In this document: positions 13,221-24,983 of the stretch, piece after piece
How the letters are laid out: each line of letters begins with the position of its first letter
Numbering within the stretch: position 1 is the first letter of the stretch
DNA from: Alnus glutinosa
Taxonomy: Eukaryota; Streptophyta; Magnoliopsida; Fagales; Betulaceae
Reading direction: 5' to 3'
Assembly: GCF_958979055.1 (NCBI RefSeq)
Contig: NC_084886.1
Location: 48,191,654 to 48,255,653, forward strand
Length of the DNA stretch: 64,000 nt
Position numbers and translations under genes: made by a program
Notes under the pieces: generated by a model
Database searches by the model: none
What the model was told of the DNA's origin: nothing
The model's input: only the letters and a program-made list of their open reading frames with translations

Positions 13221-16200
13221 TTAATCACTGTCTTCATCAGCATCTGCATATAAAGGATCAAGATAAAGTTAGGGTACTGGGATAACAGCTTTAAAAGGTG
13301 CAACTAAAAGACTAAAGCAACTATTAAACAAGTGCAGTAGCAGTATTTACTTCCACGCATGCTTGGATAATGTAGCAAATTGAATTTTCAAATACTATAA
13401 TATGAAACCACCTCATATCCATAACCAAAAAGAAAAATAAAAAAGTACAAAAATCATCTCATACTGCGTTCAGTAGCTTTTCTCAAAGTAAGAAACAGAG
13501 GATGCATCCTGTATCTCTCTGATTACCAAATCTACTCCATATATACCAAATTTCCCTTCTTTTTTGCTCCCCTTCTTAATTTTCCTCACCACAGCAGCTC
13601 AATTGATTGACTGACTGAGCACACAGATCATACATTGTTATCAACAGTATATTAAGAATTACCAGCACCTATTTCCTCCAAGGACCGAAAAAGGCAAATT
13701 AAGTAAAAAAGACATAATAGCTCAAAAAAAATTTCAAGTTAAATAAATGTATTGGTTTGGCATAAATACAAACATTCTTAGCACAAACCAGATGGTGTAA
13801 ATTATGGTGCTTGACCCTCATTACGTATAGCATAAATAACAAACAGAATACTTAGCAGAAGCACTGTCAGCTATAGAACCCACATTCCAATAACCCTCCT
13901 CCAGGCCATTTCTGTTTGGAAGTTTCTGAAGTAACCAATATTGAGATAAAAGGAGCTTTAACATGATTCTTAATAACTTACCGTCATTAAAATCTTCACT
14001 CTGGCTGCCATCATCATCCTCTTCATCATCATCGTCGTCTTCATCATCGTTGTCGCCAGCATCATCATCGTCATCAGCATCATCAGCATCTACATCATTG
14101 TCTTTGTCAGTATCCTCAGCATCATCACCTTCACTTTCAACTGGCATTTTTGGCTTTGGAGGAGCTACAAAACTGATCGCAGACCTTCTACGTGAACTTT
14201 GTACGATATTACTCATGTCAATGCCCTCAAGTTCTTTTGCTCTTTCTTTTTTCTTTCTGACATCCTTGATTTCTGAGCATAAGAAAAACTTATCGTGTCA
14301 ATCCATTGCATCCAAGTGCATGCAGCTTGGCACATTTAGGTGTGTGAATGCATACACCCATGCAACACCTGAAGACCTTCCCTAAAAGGGTGGACTCACT
14401 ACCAATTCTAGGAAGAATGGTGCCCACACTAGAATATCTTCCAATGGCATTTGGAGCAAAAATAGTTTGGAATTACTTTTTTCTGTGAAAGCAAGAACTA
14501 CCAATCACAGCAAACAAACAAAAAAAAAACTCCTCTTTCCATCGTCTGGCTTGGGTGAGAGGAGGTCGATGAAATCATATCTATCCAACTACCCAACTAC
14601 TGAGGAAGACACGAATGTCTGTAACCGTCTAGAACATCTTTTTCCTTCTTTTACTGGGTGTCTAAAGCATCTCTCAGAAGTAAACGCCACAAACTCAATA
14701 AGCATATTAGTAATTCGCAGAAGATCAAGGGCATCATAAGCTGAATCACAATTCATACCTTTTTCTGAAGGATTTGCAGACAATCCTTCTTTAGATAGTA
14801 TCTCCTCCAACTCCTTTATCAGGTGGGCCTCACGTTTGTTCTCGGGCACCTGCTTTACTTTCTTGTAAATTGATGGAGGAACACTGTAAAAGAGATCAAC
14901 AATGTTAAGACATCAACCTTGACAAATATATGTCATGAAAAGTAAGTCAAATAGGAAAAACCTCATTCCACAAGATTTGATTATTGATTTCAGGTGCTCC
15001 ACACGTTTCCCATATGCAATATTTGAAACTTCTTTCTTCTGCATTTCAAGCAAAAAAATGCAATTCAACAAGGAATGTATTATCTGATCAGCTTTTAGGA
15101 GATTGAAAAATAAGAAAGAGAACCTTCACAGATTTCTCAGGAGATGATTGCGAGTGATCATCTTCGGAGACATGTCCACTATCTTCTGCGTCACTGTTAT
15201 CCTCTGATATTGTTTCTCCAGCCTTCCTCCGTTTCTTGTTAGATACATTGGTCTCCTTCGCAGGTTTTTTCCGTTTTGTAAGATCAGACTTCTGCATCTT
15301 TCCTTTTGGAATGCTTTTCTTTCTAGGTTTCACTTCTTCTTCTTCTTCTTCTTCTTCTTCCTCCACATCGCCTTTGCTATCTGAGGAATCTGAACTCTCT
15401 TCACTGCTGACCTTTTTAGATGCTTTGCTAAGAACATTTTTCTTGACATTAACTGGTCGTTTGTCTTCAGAAACCTCATGAGATTGTAATACCTGACAAA
15501 TAATAAAGAGAAGTTTAAAAAAAAAAAAATAGAAAGAAAGAAAGTTAAATAGTTAATGACGTACTCCAAGAAGTTAATGACACCAGTACAGATTTTACTC
15601 ACCTCATCTAATTGTTGACTTATAAACTTCTTATAGGGGTCAAGAGTATATTTCTCAAGTTTAAGATCTCCCTCCAAAAGTCGACGAAGTCCAGCCATTG
15701 TAACTTCCCTGGAAAGACAATAGAAGAAAGAGGGGCACGGGGGGGAGGTTGATGAGTAATTTTTAATCACCCAAACCTTATGAAAGTGAAAAGTGAAGAA
15801 ACAATGTAAATGAAGACCAAAATAGAAGAGAATCAAATAAGGATATGATGAATGACGATGTTAATGTGATAGAAATGCCCAAAAAAAAAAGAAAAAAAAA
15901 AAAGAAAGGAAAAGTAAAAAATTTTGCTGGATGAGGTAACATACTCCGAATTAGCTTTGACATAAGAAGCTCTTTTTCTAATAGCTTTCTTTATTGTGCT
16001 CTCACTTGGAGCTTCATTATTTCCACTGACTTCATTTTCCTTTGTTCCTGATTTTGTTGTTTTATGTCCTGTCAGAAGGCCCATAACTGGAGAGTCTTCG
16101 GAGTCATTTACATCTTTCTTTAAGTGAAGTCCATCAGATGCCTCTGTCACTTCTCCTCTAAGGAAACCTTTTTCCCCCATCTCGCCAAAAGTTTTTGAGG

Positions 16201-19200
16201 CATTGTCATCATCAGCACCATCTAAGCACTAGCATTTAAAATGGTAGAACACATTTATTCAATCATAAATACGAGATGCTTTTATGCTTCCCTTCTCAAC
16301 AATTAGAATCCAGACAAAATTGTTTAAAGCATCTAAAATCCAATGCATTCAACTATCAAGCGGAGAATGCAGTTCTACTATTTTCACTAGTCCAAAACCC
16401 AACAGGTCCACTAGTCCATCAGAATTTGCCACTAGATGGACTAGTCTTTACTTATCCTTCGTATTTGGTGAAGGGTAAAGTCTGGGTCCACCATAACCCT
16501 TAATCTAACCTTTCCTAGCAATACATGACCATAGATGGAAGTACAAATAAATAAAAAGAACCATAATAATAATAATAATCAAGGAAAACTTCACTTAACT
16601 CCCCGAATTGTCACCACTTTTACAATGTCCTCCCTAAAGTTCAATTTCTCTCAATTTAGTGTATCCATCTCTCAATTGTTTGCAATGCCACTCCTTGGTT
16701 AGAATTTTCCGTTAAATCCAATAAAAATTTCCAAAATACCCCCTTTATTAAAAATAAATAAATAAAACAAAACTTTTTGCAAAGATTGAGGCATGGATAT
16801 TTTTGCAAATATTGTTAAATCCTGACTAACGCCTTAACCTTTGCAATTTTTTTTTTTTATTTCCTAAAACAAATGGAAGTATTTTGGGAATTTTGACACC
16901 TCTCAGTTAGGAGTTAACGGAAAATCCTAAAGGAGGGGTGACATTACAAACAATTGAAATATTGATACAATAAATTGAGAGAATTAAGGGTGTCTAACAC
17001 TTTTAATGAGATTGGTATTATTACTTAAAAAAAAAAAAAAAAAAAACCTTAATTGAGAGATATTGAACTTTAGAGAGGACATTGCAAAAGTGGTGACAAT
17101 TCAGGGAAGTTAAGTGAAGTTACCCCTAATTATAATAATAACGACGATAATGATGATATGTTTGAGGTGAAAAGTAAAGTCGTGGGTTGTTCAACGGAGA
17201 TGAGTATGTGTAACAAAAATAACGATAACATCAAATACCCTTGAATAACCTAAACTAAATTAGCATGAAGATCACTACGATAAAGATTAGTATAAGCCTA
17301 CATACTCCCGCATCACTCATAGGGGCGAAACTGTTGACCATCTCAGGAAGGCTTTAAGAATCCATTATTATTGGTCTCTACAAAATCTTAATGGAGTTAG
17401 ATTTCTGAAAGCTTTCATTAGTGGTTTCAAAAAATGTTTCAAAAGTAAAATCAAGCTTTAAGAGGGTTATCAGAGCAGATGCCTCATGGATGATCACCTA
17501 GCTATTTGGAATCGATATGTAAAATTGGGATAGAATGTAGGATTATGTGGTTTTGTTCAATATATGAGATGCACTAGGAACCCTAGAAGTTATGCATGGT
17601 GTTCTATGCCTCTATAGTCTATCCTAAGTAAATATAGGAAGCACATCGAAGATATGATGATGCAGACTAGTATAGCAATAACATGTTGCCTCATTTAATT
17701 TCAGTCAGTCTAATACTCCATCCTTGTTAAGTCATGATGGAGAAGGTGGTGTTCTCTGCCTATCAGTGCCTGATGTCATTTGAAGTCTTGGATCCACTGA
17801 AAGTCACATTATTTGTTCAATTGAACGTCGAAGATTAGTTATTTTCTTTTAGAAGAGTTTAAAAATCAAAAGTATAATTGGGACTATATGGGCAAAGAAA
17901 AGAATTAGTTGGGCAATATCACATATAGCATGTTCTCTTCATTTTTTGCTTTGTTATTCCATTGTTGTGAGCGTCTGTTCTCTCTTTTTACAATTGCCAA
18001 GGCACTGCCGAAATTTTTATTCAATCTGTTCTTCAAATGGTGGATATGTGCTAGTAAGAAGAGTATTAGAGTGATGAGATTTCCAAGACCAACACTCTAT
18101 TGCCTATTGGTGTATTTGTGGCATTGAAGCTTCTTACCTTAGAAAAGAGAAAAGGAGTCGGTAAACCTCACAGCATCTAATCAGCTTTGTTTATCTACTC
18201 TGCTTTTGTTCTGGTTTTTCTAGACTATAGCTTGAATTTTCCTTTACATTAACTTTTATTTGTAAAAATGGCACAAAATATGATTGGTACTATGAAAACC
18301 ATTTACCCTACATGAGGACATAATTCAAAGTCGAAGAGAAAGCCGCTCAGTTATAGAATGTTCTACTTCGACTACAGCATATTCAGATTATAAGTGGATG
18401 AAGAGTTCCAAGATCCAAAGAGGTACCTCTTGCAAACATTGCTTTATAAGTCTCTTATGCACATCCAAAGCATACGTCTCCAACCCCAAGTCTTTCTCTA
18501 ACAATCTCCGTACCCCCTCAAATGTCAAAGAACTGCATCCAAAAACAATCAAATAAATAATTCAACTTTGAATGACACATGAAAGGCTCAAGGCTAACAA
18601 ATTTCACTAATCTACTAATGAAACAATTCAAAGCAACCATCGAGCCTTGTGGCTCTGTGGCACCAGGGGCCCTATTTAAGGGTCGTTACAAGGCCAACAA
18701 GGGTCATGTCCCAAGTTTGATCCACGGAACCCTCCCCCGGTGTTACTAAAGGCTTGGCGGGGCTAGGGTAGGTTGTGGCTCAATTCATCTCCAAGGAGCA
18801 TCTCCCCATGCCATCTATGCCCCTCCTGACTGATAACCCAATTGGTAGAGGCAACTATGGTCACACTAGGTAGGGATGCCACATTTTGTTGCCCCCCTTT
18901 GCCCTTTTTTGTGCAAAAAAACTTAAATTAGATACATTGTTTCCAATTTTATGCAATAAATGAACCAATGAGCAATATATACCAATAATTTCCTTCACAA
19001 TATCACTGCTAACTCTCAATCAGTAAATTCTTGATGAAAGACAATAAGCATAACCTAAAAAATCATTTACAAAAAACAGAAAAAATTTAATTGTGAACCA
19101 TGATTTGTAGGAAACTCTTCCATTTAAACTGATGCATAGGATAGACCCCAAAAATTGTCACACAAATTTTTATTATATGTTTTTTTTTAATAAGTAAGAT

Positions 19201-22200
19201 TTCATTAAAAAGCGCAGAGGGGTGCAACCCTAGTACACAGGAAGTATACAAAAGAAGCCCCTATATAGAGGAAATAAAAGAAGAAAGTAAAAAGTCAGCG
19301 AACAACATACTACCCAGGCTATGCGCCGACACCCAAAGATATAACATATTAAGCACATTTCTACAAAGAGCCCCAACCGAAACCTCCACATCCTCAAAAA
19401 GCCTAGAATTTCTCTCACGCCACAAGCCCCACAAAACGCATAAAGGAACCTGCTTCCAAATACGGAAACCAGAACCACGACCCAGCACAGTGCCCCAACC
19501 AGTCAATAAATCCAACACACTACTAGGCATAACCCACTCCACCCCAAACAAGCTATAAAAAAAACTCCAAACAACCCGTGCCACATCACAATGAAGAAGG
19601 AGGTGATCAACGGACTCCCCATGCTTCTTACACATAACACACCACTCTACCACCACAATACCACGCTTACGTAAATTGTCATGAGTTAAGATATTTCCTA
19701 AAGCCGCTGTCCAAACAAAAAACGCCACCCGCTTCGGAGCTTTAACACGCCAAATACCCTTCCAAGGAAAAGAGGCCGCCTCGTGACACACTAAAGCTTT
19801 GTAGAAAGTCTTCACCTCAAAATTCCTCCTCTTGGAAAGATTCCACACCACCCTATCAACCTCCCCATACTGAACCCGAGTAGAGTATAACTGATCAAAG
19901 AAGGACATCACCATCTCCACCTCCCAATCCTGAGCATGGCGCGTAAAGAGAACATTCCAATGAATCACGCCTCCTACCACAGACAAATTATCCACCACCC
20001 AAGCATCAGGAGAACACGCAATAGAGTACAAAGCTGGATAACAGAGCTTGAGAGGCTTGTCCCCACACCAAAGATCATGCCAAAAGCGAATATGAGACCC
20101 ATCACCCACCTCAACCGCAAAAACTTGGCAACACTATCCCACCCCCTTCGAATAAACTTCCAAACACTGACACCATAAGGCCCCGTAACTGGTAAGGAAC
20201 ACCAACCTCCTCTCACACTCCCACACTTCACCTCAATCACCGATCTCCACAAAGCTTCGCGCTCCTGAGAGAACCTCCAAATCCATTTCCCCAATAAGGC
20301 TTGATTAAAATTAACAACATTACGAACACCCAATCCACCAGCCTTAATTGAAGTACAGACTCGATGCCAATTGACTAAATGAAATTTAGTCTCATCACCC
20401 AAACCACTCCACAGAAACTCCCTTTGAAGCCGCTCCAGTTTCTTAGCTACGCTCACAGGAATAGGGAACAGAGATAAGTAATAAGTAGGAATGCTAGAAA
20501 GAGTACTGTGAATCAAAGTCACCCTTCCACCCTTGGACAAATAAAGTTTCTTCCAACTAGCCAACCTTCGTTCCACATTCTCAATAACCCCATTTCAAAT
20601 AGAAATAGATTTGAACGACGCCCCCAACGGCATACCCAAATAAGTCATCTGCAGAGGCCCAATTCTACAACCCAGAATATGTGCCAAAGACTCTACATCT
20701 TCCACCTCGCCAATAGGGACCAATTCAGATTTGCCTAAATTGATCCTCAACCCTGACACTGCTTCGAAACATAAGAAGGTACACCTCAAATTTCAAACAT
20801 GCTCGACCTGTGCTCCACAAAAAATTAAGGTACCATCCACAAACAATAAATGATTCACCACTAAAGCTTCATTACCCCTGAAGCCCACTGAGAAGCCTGA
20901 AAGTAAGCCTTGGAGCATAGCCGCATTCAGCATCCTGCTAAGCGCTTCCATAACCACCACAAACAGTAGAGGAGAAAGAGGATCACCTTGCCTAATCCCC
21001 CGCGAGCTTTGAAAGAAACCAGAAGGGACGCCATTAACCAAAATGGAAAATTTTACCGTAGAAATGCAAAATTTAATCCATTCTCTCCACCTCTCCCCAA
21101 ACCCACACCTCTGAAGCATGTAAAAGAGGAAATCCCAATTCACGTGATCATAAGCTTTCTCCAAATCCAGTTTGCACAATAATCCGACCTCCCCTGACCG
21201 CTTTTGGCTATCCAGACATTCATTGGCTATAAGAACCGAATCCAAGATTTGCCTTCCACCAACAAAAGCATTCTGAGAGTTCGAAATAATTTTCCCCAGC
21301 ACTGATTTGAGCCTATTAGCAAGGACTTTAGAAATAATTTTATAGACCCCTCCCACCAAACTGATAGGCCTAAAATCCTTAACCTCCAAAGCATCAGCCT
21401 TCTTAGGAATAAGGGAAACAAATGTTGCATTCAAACTCCTCTCAAACTGGCAACTATTATGAAATTCTGAAAATACCGCCATAATATCTTTTTTGAGAAC
21501 CCCCCAACATTTCTGAAAAAAAGCCATAGAAAAACCATCAGGCCCCGGTGCCTTATCCCCATTCATCTCCCGCACCACCTCCCACACCTCCTGCTCCTCA
21601 AAGCCTCGTTCTAACCAAAGACACTCATCCGCATCAATGGAGGAGAAAGAAATTCCATCCACCCTAGGACGCCACGAACTCTGCTCGGTGTACAGAGAGT
21701 CATAATAATTTACAATATGATCCTTAATTTCCCCCGGATCAGAAGACAAAGCCCCATTGATCCTCAAAACTCCCACATGATTGTACCTCTGATGCGAATT
21801 GGCCACCCTATGAAAGAATTTAGTGTTATTATCCCCTTCCTTCAGCCACAGAGCCCGAGATTTTTGCTTCCAATTAACCTCCTCGAACAGGAGAGTTTTT
21901 ATCATATGTAATTGAAATATCATTAAAAGCGAAAAGCGCTACTCATATACACATGGAGTATACATGAGAAACACCTAACTATAAGGAGAAAAAAGAACAA
22001 GAAAATTATGAAAACTAAGCTCTCAGGGAGCTACAAACACAGCTGTCCAAGTATAACAAAGTAAAAAAGAAAAATGAATCAAGCTCCGCTAACGTCCTCT
22101 CGTAGTCCTCAAAACTTGCCATTTCTTTCCCTCCAAAGACACAACGAGAGGCAAAAAGGCACCATCTTCCACAGCACTGTCTTCCAAAAATTGCACACAA

Positions 22201-22790
22201 TTATCATAGTGTAATGCATTTTCGTCAAAAGGGGGAAAAAAAATGAGACATATGCAGTTATCCTTTTTCCTAGTTGCTTTACTGTCTCAAATAGATATAG
22301 AAATAGACAACACTTCCCAAAACCAGTACAAGAAATAGACTTCAAATAACACACCAACAGAGAGGTAATACACTGCAACAAGAAAGTAAACCACTAAACA
22401 GTTATGAATAAAAATGAGAAAATGCTATATTTCATATCAACATGCAAAACCTTCAAAACCCTGAAATTGAATAGAAGCGTAAAACTCCTAATGCTTCATT
22501 ATTCCGCCAAAAAAAAAATACTCTGTAAAACCCAGGACTCTTACTATTAGGCTTATACACCTTGTTGAAACCAAAAATACTGATTCTCTGTCACTATGAT
22601 TAGCAATCACAAAGAGCAACTACGGCGTTTTGCACCCCAACTGATTAGGGCACGATAAAGATAGAGAGAAAGAGTACTCTGCTTGTTCTTTGAAGTGAGC
22701 CACGCGTGAGCGCATAGCGCCTTTAATCTGCGACTCAATATCGTGCGCCGCCTCGTTCGGGCTCTCGCTATCTCGAGCCTCTTCCGCCAT
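13221..22790 (-). CDS. HIRIP3/CHZ1-type histone chaperone with DEK-C-like repeats, 9 exons
   Basis: Minus-strand exons: 22790-22678, 18532-18427, 16228-15945, 15708-15603, 15492-15124, 15038-14962, 14883-14759, 14272-13982 and 13243-13221; 497 residues, with phases closing exactly. Two DEK-C-like helical repeats are visible: [19 protein letters not shown] (about residues 38-72) and [20 protein letters not shown] (about 172-204). A Lys/Glu-rich linker with a long Glu run follows. Next is a HIRIP3-like segment with [12 protein letters not shown], then [12 protein letters not shown] and SSRRRS, matching the CHZ motif. The tail is almost pure Asp/Glu and ends DADEDSD. Known CHZ proteins bind H2A-H2B or H2A.Z-H2B and help variant deposition in the nucleus; that role is inferred here. 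The alternative acceptor at the start of exon 3 would break the frame, so 16228 was chosen. Intron 1 is 4.1 kb and loaded with retroelements. Confidence 0.9.
16581..17127. mobile_element. Long-TIR non-autonomous element in chaperone intron 2
   Basis: The left arm from about 16581 (AACTTCACTTAACTCCCCG, then GAATTGTCACCACTTTTAC) is matched by the reverse complement of the right arm ending near 17127. About 85 bp pair with few differences. The interior is AT-rich with a long A run at 17029-17046 and no coding frame. The boundary words are clear, but I could not fix the target duplication. Confidence 0.75.
18637..18920 (+). mobile_element. Probable tRNA-derived SINE in chaperone intron 1
   Basis: A pol III A-box-like word TGGCTCTGTGG lies at 18650-18660. 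A B-box-like AAGTTTGATCC lies at 18713-18723, a spacing that fits a tRNA-derived head. The body is much more GC-rich than the flanks, and the segment ends in T-rich and A-rich words near 18895-18920. It is antisense to the host gene. A degenerate tRNA-like fragment of other origin is the alternative. Confidence 0.5.
19180..21925 (-). mobile_element. 5'-truncated L1-type LINE (RT and zf-RVT parts) in chaperone intron 1
   Basis: Minus-strand frames from 21923 down to 19261 read as a plant L1 second ORF. RT blocks are visible: [46 protein letters not shown] and [16 protein letters not shown]. The zinc-binding C-terminal part ([38 protein letters not shown]) follows. The endonuclease and ORF1 are missing, so the copy is 5'-truncated. 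The frame is split into three main pieces (20793-21923, 19974-20789 with a change of frame, 19261-20109). The catalytic FADD motif reads FVDG, so the copy is dead. An A tail shows as the T run at 19180-19188. It is in the sense direction of the host gene. Confidence 0.93.
21926..22200 (-). mobile_element. 3' fragment of a second L1-type LINE
   Basis: Directly beside the 5' end of the larger LINE, the minus strand reads [10 protein letters not shown], then in another frame [16 protein letters not shown]. This is the usual end of plant L1 ORF2, and it is followed by a 3' end resembling that at 19190 (the plus strand shows ATTGAAATATCATTAAAAGC near 21911-21930). Only about 275 bp remain. It is sense to the host gene. 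Confidence 0.75.
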
Positions 22791-23278
22791 TTCTGTCACT
22801 CTCTGTTTCTCTCTCTCGCTCTCGGACTATGGAGTTGCCCGTGGAGAGGGATTTGTTACGGTGTATCGACTGATATAGCCTATAGGAGTCAGGTATGGTT
22901 TTCCGTACAAGTTCTGAGGTTTATTCTAGATCTGGACCGTTGAATGAATCTTTTTCCTCAAAAAGTAAGTATTTCAAATTTTAGTCAAACTCCGATGCAA
23001 AGACCCTGTTACCACCCACGCCATAGTCACGTGACATCACTGTACAATTCCGAGGTTAGAATTATTTGGGTGTACGGACTACTTGTGTTTTTTTTTTAAT
23101 AAAATAAATCCCAACAGTTAGTTCGAAATTTAATAGTTATAATTTTGTGGTATCAACGATTAATAGCAACTATCAATGTTAACAATTTAATAATTATCAC
23201 TTTAATATTTATTCATTCAAAAAAAAAAAAAAATACAAGAGAAGCTAAACGTATTTCTTTTTTTTTTTATATTAATTC

Positions 23279-23755
23279 TTATGTTCTATTTGTTTTGATG
23301 TAAAATATTTTTTCGTCAAAAAATTTTTTAAGGAAATTATTTTTTAGAAAAAGTTGATTTCCTTACAAATGTTTTTTGGTATTGGCTCATACAAAAAATC
23401 ACCGACGACAAAAAACAATTAGTTACGAGATTATGGCCATGGTTGTCGGATTCCGGTCGATGTTGCCGGAATATAACACATTTGCTGGAATTTGGAGACC
23501 TTCAACGACATATTCAGGCTACCAACGAACTTTAATGGCCGGTGATAGCTAATTCTTACAAACGTCCATGCAAAAATAAAAAATTAAAAAATTAAATTCA
23601 AAAAATTATTTATGACTTTAAAAACTATAAATAATTTTATAAAATTTGATAATGCTTTTTCGGTCACAATAAAAAATAATTCCGTTGATCATCACTTTTG
23701 ATTGCACCAAAAAATACATATAAAATATTTTACACTCAAACAAACATAACCTTAC
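23279..23755. mobile_element. TIR element with GTAAAATATTTT-type ends
   Basis: The left end (about 23279-23310, TTTGTTTTGATGTAAAATA) and the right end (about 23725-23755, reverse complement TGTTTGAGTGTAAAATATTT) are inverted copies. The middle carries a block of GTCGGATTCCGG-like words (23440-23520). The ends match those of the element at 33850-34740, and similar pieces lie at 51050-51200 and 51590-52135, so this is a family in the genome. No transposase is visible. Confidence 0.7.
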
Positions 23756-24206
23756 TCTTCTGTACTATAGCACCGGGGTATTAGGCTACCTTAAACTCTT
23801 GACAAAATCTAGAAAGATTATTGTACAATTACAAACGAAGTTCATCGTATAAAGATGTTTATTTAAACTTAGGAAAATGTTAAATTTACAACACCAACAC
23901 AACCCCTCATATGAGGGTAGATCCTATACATTGGGGCTCACCCTAATGTGAGAGGTTGTTGTGATGGTGTTGTGTATTAATCAAATCCCTAACTTGTAAC
24001 TAATAGACGGTTTACCCCTTAGCCCAATTGTGGTATAACATTTTATAATTTTATATAGATAGAGAAAGCACCGGTGACGTGGCTTCCAGTTGGGTTTTCT
24101 CTATTGTGGTAGCTCTCATTTGGGTATGTTATTGCAGTTGTTTATTTGCCGGTTTACGAAATGGATTATTAATATTTCGAAGTTTGTGGCATTTCTTTAG
24201 CCTTTT

Positions 24207-24700
24207 AGAGCATTCCTAGTAGCCTTACCAAATTTTACTCACTAAAATAATTAAAAATCACTTTTTTCTATTCTGATGAGTCACTTTATTAAAATTTCCT
24301 CAGCAGCCTCACCATTTTAACTAGTCAATATTCACTATTCCATTTAAATAATATTTTTTTCATATTTATTTATTTGTTCTCTATATAATATTTTTACAAA
24401 AAATATTAATATCTATGAAATTAGGATATTATCGTGTGAGAAATGGGAGATGGGAGAAGAAAATGAGAGAAAAAAAAGAAAAAAAGTGTGTTAATTATGT
24501 GAGAGAGAAAGGTGAAACAAAATTTGGTGAGTGGGTTGTTGAGTGAAAATGCCTCATCTAATTTGGTTAGTAATTTCAGTCATCAAATTTTTTTGGTTAA
24601 AATGGTAAGGCTATTGGGAGTAGTTTTTCAGGATTTTCATTAAATTGACTCACCAAAATAGCTAAAAAACTATTTTGATGAAATTACTAAAAATGCTTAG
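24207..24700. mobile_element. MITE with AGCATT(C/T)(C/T)TAGTA ends
   Basis: The left end GAGCATTCCTAGTAGC and the reverse complement of the right end (GCATTTTTAGTAATTTCATC) pair imperfectly. Similar ends and inner words (AAAATAGCTAAAAAACTATT) recur at 47887-48535, with a further partial copy at 51410-51500. TTA occurs just outside both ends, which would fit a PIF/Harbinger-type duplication, but that word is too short to prove the superfamily. Confidence 0.6.
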
Positions 24701-24983
24701 TTGTGTTATTCTTGGTGTGCATTGTCAAATCGTCCTAATTGGTGATTAATTTAATTTAATTTTTTTTTGTTTATCTGCACTGAGATATTTTGCGGCTTTT
24801 TGTTGGGTTGCCACACTTTACTGTTCATTGTTTTAATTTATTTGTTGATGTATTTATTTATTTATTTTTTATATAGTTTTTTTAAAGTTCAAATAGAAGG
24901 GAAAGGAGGCCAAAAGTACGGACCAGCCTTTAGGTTCCTTCCCCCAATCCCCCGAAAAAAAGTCCCAAAATTTGCGAAAAATC

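Larger units (their letters stand above)
22791..24983. other. Intergenic region between divergent histone-chaperone and unknown-protein genes
   Basis: The stretch holds the chaperone promoter (a CT-rich leader about 22795-22825 on the plus strand), then two TIR elements (23279-23755 and 24207-24700), and the leader of the plus-strand gene. Between the elements I see nothing that looks coding. Confidence 0.6.

Noticed and set aside
13963-14385. Ser-rich frame on the plus strand
   Set aside because: It is the antisense of the Asp/Glu codon run in the histone chaperone's acidic tail.
20988-21182. Plus-strand frames across the LINE region (20.0-21.9 kb)
   Set aside because: They are antisense shadows of the L1 reverse transcriptase frame.
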